This document shows, one piece after another, positions 56,232 to 64,000 of a stretch of DNA of 64,000 bases (position 1 is its first letter; each line of letters opens with the position of its first letter). Both the position numbers and the translations under genes were made by a program. The notes beneath the pieces are model-generated. The model was given only the letters and a program-made list of their open reading frames with translations, was not told the origin of the DNA and did no database searches. Origin of the DNA: Hymenoscyphus infarciens (Eukaryota > Ascomycota > Leotiomycetes > Helotiales > Helotiaceae); the NCBI GenBank assembly GCA_001414345.1, contig LLCB01000222.1, forward strand, positions 1-64,000, in the 5' to 3' direction.

Positions 56232-58049
56232 TTGGATGGTTGGTGTTAAGCGAGTTGGTGGTGTCCGGTGATGTTCGGGTAATGTTTAGTGTTTGAGTTC
56301 GGTTCTAATGAGAAATTACTTTGGAGGGATACATGAAGAAGACACTGTAAGTTTGATGTACCACAACTATTAGCCCGGAAACCGTCTGGATTACTAAGAC
56401 TTGGTCTCCAACCCAACGCTTGATCAAGAACTAGTGGCAGTCTTTCCAAATGAGGTCACTACACTACACAGAGTCGAAATACCCTCACTTAAAACTATCC
56501 ACCGATAAATACCAGGGGTTGCAGCAATGGTTCTCTCTTCTACAATATACCCTACACTTACAGGAGAACAAGATAACGATATTTGTTTTCTGAGTCTCGG
56601 TTGAACAACCAGGGAAGTACAGCAAAAGTCTTTTACTCTTGGTCAGTTGCGCATTTCCGAAACCCTGATGAAATTCAATTTCAGGAATTTCACCTCTAGA
56701 CCTCTACCCACCCATCCGCTTTTAACCACCTTTTCTCCCACTCCTCCTCCGCGAATTTTAGCTTGCTCTCCATCTCTCTTTCCCTCTCCCTTGCTCTGTG
56801 CCTCTCTCTCTCTCCTCCCACCCATCGACCTTTAACTTCTTTTTCTCTTTTTCTGCAATCTTCCGGTCCTTACCTATCTCTCTTCTCCAATGCTGACCAC
56901 CACTCCTCACATTTCCCTGCCCATACTCTCAAATCCTAAATTCGTCTATTTTCTGACTCTTCCTTCTCCCGCTTCTCCCTCTTCATTCTTTCCTTCTCCC
57001 GAACTTCCCTCTCCTTCTTCTTTCTAATCAACTCCCCATTTTTCATCTTCACATTCTTGTGTTCAATGTTGTGCTTAACTATTCCGAGAATGAATATGCC
57101 CCTTCTCTTCTTTCTGTAACTTGAAACGTAACAAAAACCACTGATAACGTAACAATAATCTCAATGAAAATCCCCGTAATATCATAGTGCGGAGTGGATG
57201 TCGATGACGAAACTGATGATGCGTAGGTTTTTACCTCTGAGGGGATCTGAGGTGTGCAGTTTAGAAAAGAAACATAGGCTTTGCTCCCAGCCCACCCGCG
57301 TTCGCAAATATTGTGCGAAAGGGTCTAGGGAAACGTGATTCATTCTCTGAGAAGGTTTAGAAGAATCGGCAACAGTTTTCTCCACTCTCCTAGATGATTT
57401 CGCACAATAGTTGTGATTGTGCCAAGTTTCTAGAGCAATAGATGGAGGGGATGTACTTAGAGCAAAGCTCGGGATTTATACAATAAGCGGCAGTAACATC
57501 CCCTTAGGTCGAGTACTAGTCAAGGAACTCTATCTTTTGTCTATTTCGTCAGACGAAATAGTCGAGTTTAGGCCTTGGAAAAGATATGGCTGCATATATG
57601 GGATGATAACACCCTGTGGGATTATTTGGAAGAATGGAGGCATTCTGGTGTACGTAGTAAAAGTTTTCGTGAGGGGTTTGTGGGTGCTTTGAAGAGGGTT
57701 GGTTCTAGTGTTCCATTAAACAATACGGAGTGGAGTAGTTTCGCAATCGAATTCGCATGGCAGCTGATGGCGAAGTGAAGTGTAGATCACAGCTCTCGCT
57801 TAAATAAAAGGGAGCGAATGAGATGAAGTTTATCTCTATAACCTAGGTATAGAATACTCGAGCGCTGAATCATGACGTGCTCAACCTCTCAACCGTAATC
57901 CATCCCAAAAAATAAATTACGTAGATAAGAAACCACTAGCTCCCACCCCCCAAGAAAACCAAGAAAACCCCCCACAAAAATCCTCAAATCCTCACAAATT
58001 TCAACCTCTCATCAAAGCTCCAAACCTCTCTAAATCCAAACCCTCAAAA
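56232..58049. other. Intergenic, pyrimidine-rich, no supported gene
   Basis: About 1.8 kb. A third diverged copy of the CTCTT repeat lies near 56595-56655. From 56700 to 57060 the + strand is strongly CT-rich. Short frames (57182-57385, 57417-57692) have no motif. Confidence 0.45.
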
Positions 58050-58520
58050 ATGTACATCTACCACCCCAACTACCCGCCTCCAACCTCAAATCTATCCACC
58101 ATCCACGTCGAACCTCTAAACACCACAACTCTCACCCCCTCCAAAAACTCCACCCACTCTACACAATTCAACCACACCACAACCCCAACATTCCACCATT
58201 CGGAACCCAACTCCTTCCTCGAAAACACAATGAAATTCTTTCATTCAAAGAAAGTTTCACTCGCAATCCTCATACTTTCCAGTGTGGTTCTCGTGATTCT
58301 AACTCTTGGGATTTGTGCTCGTAGTAAGTCTTTCGTCTTTTCCCTCCCCCTGTCCATGCACAGTGATGCTTTTCTTACGGATGGAAGAATTGCTAATCCC
58401 GAATAAACAGAATTTGGACCCTGTATTAGAAGAAGAATGGGCTGGGGACGGAATGATATACAGAAGATACGTCGGGTAGAGAACGGGCTGGGGGGCATGA
58501 GAGGGGTGGGGAGGGAGTAG
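58050..58520 (+). CDS. Small single-span membrane protein with Thr-rich stalk
   Basis: Exon 1 is 58050-58323 and exon 2 is 58411-58520 (intron 87 bp, GTAAGT-ACAG); 127 residues. The stalk is Thr/Ser/Pro/Asn-rich (NLSTIHVEPLNTTTLTPSKN, sequons). One span reads VSLAILILSSVVLVILTLGICA. The tail after the intron is strongly basic (CIRRRMGWGRND, KIRRVENG). The intron again lies directly after the span. This is the same layout as the genes at 46414 and 55786, though the sequences are not clearly alignable. No known domain. Confidence 0.55.
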
Positions 58521-59216
58521 TTGGGAATTGGAGTTTTATTGACGGACGGTTAAGAACAAAAATCGTGGTCAACGCTTCCATTCGTTCTCCCACCTCATCT
58601 GGGACAATCGAAACAATTGTTCAAGAGGTTTGGGTTAAATCCATAAATTTACCCCAGGAAAGTAGAACAACGACGGAATTCTGCTTCAATCCAGGAAGGA
58701 GCATTGAGGTGTCTGAAATGTTTTCAATTATAAGGCCGTAACGGGTAGACTTGAGTTCTGTCTAGCCTCTTGTCAATACCCTGCTACGTAGGTTTGGGTA
58801 TCCATAATCCGTCAAGTGACGGATCTGTATGGTATTAAGTTAGGTTTTTCTCTCTCTCCTTCTTTCTTCTCATCCGAATCTGTGTCCTTGACGATAGTGC
58901 GATATCGCCCTTTCCTCCGACTCCCCAATCGACAAAAGAAAAAAGTAACCACTTCCCCTATCAGCCCCAATATATATAACCATCATCTCTCATCTAAACT
59001 CGCACGCAGTAAATACAAATTTTCATCCTTCCCCAATGCATCAAACGTAATTCCATCGCTCGCGCCTGTCAAATATGCACCATCCAAGATCAGGTGAGGG
59101 TATCAAGCATCCATGCTCGCAAAACAAAAAATGCGGAAAAATGAAGAAAGCAAAAAAACAAAAGAAAATAGATGCTAGAACAATTTCATATCCTCATAAA
59201 GCTCATCCCAAATAAA
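58521..59216. other. Intergenic, no gene seen
   Basis: About 0.7 kb between convergent 3' ends. Overlapping short frames only. Confidence 0.45.
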
Positions 59217-60107
59217 TCAACAACTCCCTCTTCGTCCTCCTCTACCCCAGCTAAATCGTCGCCAAAGACCACCTCGAGACCCTCGTGCATGACCACTTTT
59301 TTCTTCGGGTAGTTCGAGACGATAGCGTCGAACGCTTCCGAGATCGTCGTCGGCGTCGGCGTCCGAAAATCGGGGTCGTCGTGAGGAAGGTGGGAGGATA
59401 CAATCTGGGACGAGCTTGATGAAGAAGCCTTTCACACCTCGAGATGCGGCGTCGATGGCGGCGTATTCAAGCCGTCTAGTGTTATCTGAGGTCCAGTATT
59501 GTATTGTTGCAGGCGGGGCAGGAAGGCGTTCTTCTGCTGCTAATTGAGAGTGAGGGTCTGAGGATTCGGGGTCGTTTAGTGTTGGGAAGTGAAAGAATTG
59601 ATATGTGGGTTGGTGTTGATATGGTACTGTATGTCGGTTTTGTAGACTTGGCCTTTGGTTTGTTGATGAGGAAGATCGCTGCAGAGCGGTGGTTGAGGAT
59701 TTTGATGCTCTTTTTGTTGTTGGTCGTGACGATATCGAGTTGTTTGTACTTCTTCGTCTAGGTCCGTCTCTTTTTGAGCGTGAGGAACGTCGTGATATTG
59801 ATGAGGTTGACGTTCGTGGGGAGTGGGTTGAGCCTGACGCAAATCCGGAATCCTGGCGGTTCATCTTTACAGATTCAAGTTGTGGTGATGGTAAAGGTTG
59901 AGGTATCAAAGGCGAAGTCGGACGTTTAACGACTGTTCGTGATGCATTGGATTGAGACATTGGTCTGAGTTCCATGTGTGAAGGATGGGCGTGTGCTGAA
60001 TGAAAAGTTCCTGCGTCTGACTGTGATGTTATGCTGGAGAAGGATCGGTTGTGGAAGTTTGTGGTGAGGTGTTGTAAGTGTCTAGAACGCTTGGTAGGGG
60101 AAGTCAT
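59217..60107 (-). CDS. Conserved Ser/Arg-rich fungal protein of unknown function
   Basis: Single exon of 296 residues from ATG 60107 (MTSPTKRSRHLQHL); an upstream ATG at 60149 adds 14 residues. The first 200 residues are Ser/Arg/Thr-rich and disordered (SSISRRSSRSKRDGPRRRS). The C-terminal 110 residues look folded and carry a pattern I associate with uncharacterised Pezizomycotina proteins: IQYWTSDNTRRLEYAAIDAA, RGVKGFFIKLVPDCILPP, then GSVRRYRLELPEE. No enzyme motif, signal peptide or span. The very basic tail ends GGLWRRFSWGRGGRRGSC. Confidence 0.72.
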   Translation of the reverse strand: MTSPTKRSRHLQHLTTNFHNRSFSSITSQSDAGTFHSAHAHPSHMELRPMSQSNASRTVVKRPTSPLIPQPLPSPQLESVKMNRQDSGFASGSTHSPRTSTSSISRRSSRSKRDGPRRRSTNNSISSRPTTKRASKSSTTALQRSSSSTNQRPSLQNRHTVPYQHQPTYQFFHFPTLNDPESSDPHSQLAAEERLPAPPATIQYWTSDNTRRLEYAAIDAASRGVKGFFIKLVPDCILPPSSRRPRFSDADADDDLGSVRRYRLELPEEKSGHARGSRGGLWRRFSWGRGGRRGSC

Positions 60108-62490
60108 CGTGGACCAGTAATATTGGAGGTTATTCACAGATATATGCAAGGTCGGAATGAACCGTGTGATATCTGAAGAACGATTTATTTCCGATTCATT
60201 AATAAGCCCTAATCAATTCAAAACATGGGATTCCAATTTCTCCAGCATATTTCTTTGATTTTCGAAAAGTGCTTGTTTTGTGGGCGTTGAGTAGAGGGCA
60301 AGTTCGTTGATTTCGTTGGATAGCGGTCGTGGTGACTGGTAGTGGGGGCAGCCGAGAATATAGCAGTCTCAACACCCCTGTTCTTCTTCAATCTCTTTGG
60401 CTTCTGGATCCCAAACATCCAAACACCGTTGGCACTTGTCCGATTCAGATCTGGGTGGATGAATAATTTCATGTGCCAAGACGGCTCTGTTCCCCGTTCC
60501 CACGATGTTGTCGAGTCTCGACAGTCACCAGCGACCACGGTCGAATGTTCGTGACCGACTTTTGCTTGTTGATTTCACTGTTTGCTGGCGAATCCGCGGG
60601 CCAGGTTTAGTTCGGGAATTTGTTGGTTGTTGACTGGTGGAGGGGTCTGTCAACCCCACCTGAACAAATGGGATTTTAGCTGCGGAAGCAACCGATATTG
60701 GAAAACCGTTCTGAAAGAGGGGTTGTTTGGGTTGTTTGATTATGGTATAATTTCGATAAGATGAAGATGGGGAAGTTGTTGATCTGATATGAATCTGATA
60801 GCGGCGGCAGTTGAGAATGTCTAAAAATGATAAACCTTCCAGGCGAATCTAATGGCAATCCGCTGACCGTGTCTGAGTCTCGACTCTCGAAGCGAGTACT
60901 ATGCAGCTCAAGATGTCCATAGCCGTATGTGGAGGAGTCCGTGGTGTGGTTCCTGCAGTGCAATAGGCTCACGAGGTTCGTAGACCGCCACACTTGACAC
61001 GAGATGTTCAAGATGCAGTCGTAGTTTTCCCCTTGCTGCAGCAGCGCATGCGGCCTTAATTTTATTGAATCTGGCTGTTCGCTTTCGTCCGATGTCGCCT
61101 GGTTAGGTCTGATCAGCCCTTTGCATGGCAACCTTGTCGTTGAGGTCGAGTTATATGATTATATCAGCTATGTTGGGGATTTTGCTATGGGGCGGCTCGA
61201 TGTGCTGTGTGCTGTCCCAGTGGATTACATACACGCTTCTTTGCTGCTGCTGAGCTGTTCAACGATGAGTTTGCATCTAGGAGGTAGCCTTTCATGAGGT
61301 CAAATAGGGTTGATCTCCACGAGTTCCCATGTGCCTTTCCAGGGCAATCCTTCCCTCGGAGGTGTGGTGTCTTGCATTCTGCCATCTCAACATACATGTG
61401 AAGAACCACGAGGAAAAAGCCACCCAAAACCACCACCATCCAAATAAACCTAGCACCCCGTGCCATAAAATTACCCTCGTGACAACGACTTTCAGCTGAA
61501 ACGAAAAGGATCAAGCAACCGCCACACGTAACCTTCCACAAATCCCCAAGAACCAATCATTCCGAGCACAAAAGTAGAATCCCACCAAATACAGCAGCGT
61601 ACTCGCTAACCCCGTGAAACATGTCCCATCAACACATCGAAGAATCCAAATGCATCATCCAACTATTCCTGGCGGTGTGATCTCATCCCCCACACGTGCA
61701 ATGCACGCCTTTTCACAAACAACACCACATCATCACGATTTATTCTTGCGGGTCCCGGGTCGGGACGTGTCTGACAAGCACCAGTTTGTTTGGAAGGGTG
61801 GGCGAGGAGGTGGGGCTTGCAAAATAAAAGTACTTGTACTGGCGGTGAGAAGGACATGATTGCGGTGAGCCGCGGAATCGAATTGTTGAATTCAGATCCA
61901 GAAAAGAAATCACCAGATTCGTATCTTTCGAAACATCATTTCCCCAGAGAGAGTGGTCGTCGCTGCACGAAGAAGGGGCAATGCAAGATTGCTTTGTCAA
62001 CCGCCATTGGAAGACACAGCCCCCCATGGAATTCCCAGAGATATTCAGGATATCCGAGCGGAAATTCTTTCTCCGAGTGTTTTGTGCAGGAAAAATCACT
62101 GAACAACGCGTTGCTGATGAAAAGGTGCTAAGTAGGTACCAAGGAGAGGCAGTCTCGAGCATAGTTGCTTCATAGTCGTCCCGAAATAACCAAGTTCATG
62201 ACAAATTGAACTCGAGTCGGTCCCTGGTGATTCACTTCGCACTTGCGATCTTGTCTATGCCCGCAACCCCTCGATGGCGTATAAACAGTAAAAGAGTAGT
62301 GTAAGAGAGTAAAATCATAAAGTTCATTTAGATGCAGCGTAGAACAAAACGGCCAATACGCCCAATGTATCCTTTATGCTGGCTTCTGTACTGTCCTGTA
62401 CTTGACCCCGCTTGTACTCTTCCCACCCGTGACGCCTCGCTGTTGTATAATAACAAATGAAAAGGGTACTCATACAAACGTCTTTCCAAA
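60108..62490. other. Intergenic region (2.4 kb) without a supported gene
   Basis: Frames of up to 151 codons overlap on opposite strands. The only one with any character is 61185-61556 (minus), which from an internal Met reads MARGARFIWMVVVLGGFFLV, a possible membrane anchor, but its remainder looks random. It is left unannotated. Confidence 0.45.
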
Positions 62491-63411
62491 TCACATACCC
62501 CCCTCTCCTAGAAGCCGGGCAACGAGGACATAGAAGAAAACTACGCCTCCGGCAATAAGCAGCTTATGTCGACCAATCCAACCTCTTCCTTCTTCCCCAA
62601 CAGCTCGACCACCTTCAACAACTGCACCAACCACAGCCTGGCTTCCACTTGGTCTTCTTAATCCGGTAACAGGCCCACATGAAGCGGGAGCGTTTGGATC
62701 TGGTGCTGGACTGCCGGTCAAAGGGTCGATTTTATTCTCCTTCATCCACTTCCAGTTTTCCGCATCCAGATCTGGCCATTCTGCTTTGAACTTTTGGCCA
62801 CCGTCTCCGGCTTTGATGTTTCCCTTTTGCACAGGTCCTCCGTCTGGCTTCCAGCTTCCACCTCCAGTACTGTTCCACCATCTCGTTCTCCCGGCTGCCC
62901 ATTTGCGCTCGGCATCGCTTCCACCAACCGACCCCGTTGTCATTTCTTCGCTCGTCATGAATGATAGAAGTCCAATCAAGATTGTGCTAACTTCCCATGC
63001 TGGATTGAAAGATTTGGGGTGAAAGTCGGAGATGGATAGACATAGTCGAGTGGAGGATTGGAATCGGCCGGATGGGGTGAACATTCGAATGGCTGGCGGG
63101 GCGAACGGATAATTCGGTGGGAAGACGAGCGTACCCCAATACTGGCCATTATGATATGGCGTATCTGGAGGACCGGTGAGGATATAATGCCATCTGTAGA
63201 GGGGTTAGTGCGGGGCATCAAGGGAGAGTGATGGAGGAAATATACTCGAGGATGTTGGTCTCGGATGGATGCGCTGAAATGAATGGTGGTGGGTTCTCTG
63301 ATATTGTCTTGTACTCCCGAGTAAGCTGTCTCTTGGTTAGTTCTTTGATTCCGAGGTGCGATGTTCCAGATCGAGGATACATACCCGTTTGTTGGCAGCC
63401 CTGCTCGCCAT
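62491..63411 (-). CDS. ubc6: Ubiquitin-conjugating enzyme E2, UBC6 type (ER membrane, ERAD)
   Basis: Tail-anchored E2 of the ER membrane that works with Doa10-type ligases in ER-associated degradation. Exons 63385-63411, 63246-63325 and 62491-63193; introns of 59 and 52 bp; 269 residues. The joins give MASRAANKR-LTREYKTI and SETNILE-WHYILTGPPDTPY. UBC fold markers follow: NGQYWGTLVFPPNYPFAPPAIRMFTPSGRF in pieces, with the active-site Cys in RLCLSISDFHP, then NPAWEVSTILIGLLSFM. The C-terminal third is polar and ends in a single anchor span, HKLLIAGGVVFFYVLVARLL. The early, closely spaced introns are typical of fungal UBC genes. Confidence 0.95.
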
Positions 63412-63758
63412 GTTTGCAGATTAGACAGGACAAGGCTGGAATGATCGGTTCTGGCAGGAACAAGTTTGGGTGTTTTTTTGGTTGGTAGTTGGATTAAGAT
63501 AGGGGCAGATTGTATGGAATTAGGGAGAATGTAGAGTGGCTGAGCCGGGTAGATGAGGTGTGAATGTAAGGAAAGAATAATGGAAGGCTGAGGAAAGTAT
63601 TAGAGTCGTGTGCTTATGTCAAAGCCTCAAGGCCCGACGCGTGCCAAGGATCTCGAGGTCTTGGCAGAAGTGAATCCGCTTAGTCATAATTTCCCAAGGG
63701 AAGCTCAAGAACCCTGGAGTGAGTAGAAGGTGGAATAGTCTGCCAACAAGCGCTCGAG

Positions 63759-64000
63759 ATGGCTTCACCAGGTACCAATGGAGACGATGTAAGCTTGGGA
63801 AATTCCTCAAAACTTCCTTTCCCAATATAACCTTCAATTGCTAATTGTTTATAGCTCGTCGAAAGTCTCCGCAAGACCGACCCAAAGAAACGAGAGGCAG
63901 AGGAGCAAGCTTTGAGGGAACGAGAGGCGGCGCAACATGCAAAGGCACAAGAGAGGTTAAGGGAGTTGGTGGGCAAATCTCGACTTATGCGAAGAGAAGG
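63759..64000 (+). CDS. Charged coiled-coil protein, 5' part only
   Basis: Exon 1 is 63759-63788 (MASPGTNGDD). A 66-bp intron (GTAAGC, TGCTAAT, TATAG) leads to exon 2 from 63855, reading LVESLRKTDPKKREAEEQ, then an Ala/Glu/Arg-rich helix (REREAAQHAKAQERLREL) and VGKSRLMRRE at the window edge. The gene runs off the right end, so length and family cannot be judged. It is divergent from UBC6, with 347 bp between start codons. Confidence 0.65.

Noticed and set aside
61185..61556. 123-codon frame with an N-terminal membrane-like segment
   Set aside because: Only the hydrophobic stretch is suggestive. The rest is random-looking and there is no leader or splice evidence.

Overview
The window is nuclear DNA of a filamentous ascomycete (Pezizomycotina). 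Genes are spread on both strands and split by short GT-AG introns of about 48-120 bp with TAAC-type branch sites. AT-rich islands with CpA-to-TpA changes look like RIP. The gene content (actin-related protein 6, UBC6, PL4 rhamnogalacturonan lyases, a polyglycine-hydrolase-like protein) fits a plant-associated fungus. A helotialean Leotiomycete is my guess and is not proven.

Left part (1-23.5 kb): mostly secreted or accessory genes, several of them broken. These are a glutamic (G1) peptidase, a truncated fungal rhodopsin-fold membrane receptor, an O-methyltransferase with an internal stop and a changed catalytic site, an intact polyglycine-hydrolase-like enzyme, a chitin-deacetylase-type CE4 enzyme, and a secreted DUF8021-type gene broken by two stops. 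Housekeeping ARP6 and a GCIP-like gene follow, divergently transcribed. Then come two tandem PL4 lyases and an intradiol dioxygenase remnant that keeps its ends but has lost its catalytic core.

Middle part (24.9-41.8 kb): an F-box protein and a Ufd1/zinc-finger protein share a 421-bp divergent promoter. Next are a four-to-six-span membrane protein whose repeat-coded tail is shifted out of frame, an alpha/beta hydrolase, a 480-bp hAT-like MITE with an 8-bp target duplication, a JEN-like carboxylate permease and a GH17 glucanase.

Right part (42-64 kb): an AT-rich region with a second, Tc1/mariner-like MITE (58-bp inverted repeats) and decayed coding relics. It also holds several small single-span membrane proteins of one architecture (Asn/Ser/Thr-rich outer stalk, one membrane span, intron just after the span, short basic tail), with other small uncharacterised genes between them. 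The window ends with a large disordered protein, a conserved Ser-rich protein, UBC6 and the first exons of a charged coiled-coil protein.

Functional themes are plant cell-wall and host-protein attack by secreted enzymes, ubiquitin-dependent degradation, and a dispersed group of small membrane proteins of unknown role. Exon joins were worked out by hand from splice consensus and reading frame. No searches were run; family names rest on recalled motifs.
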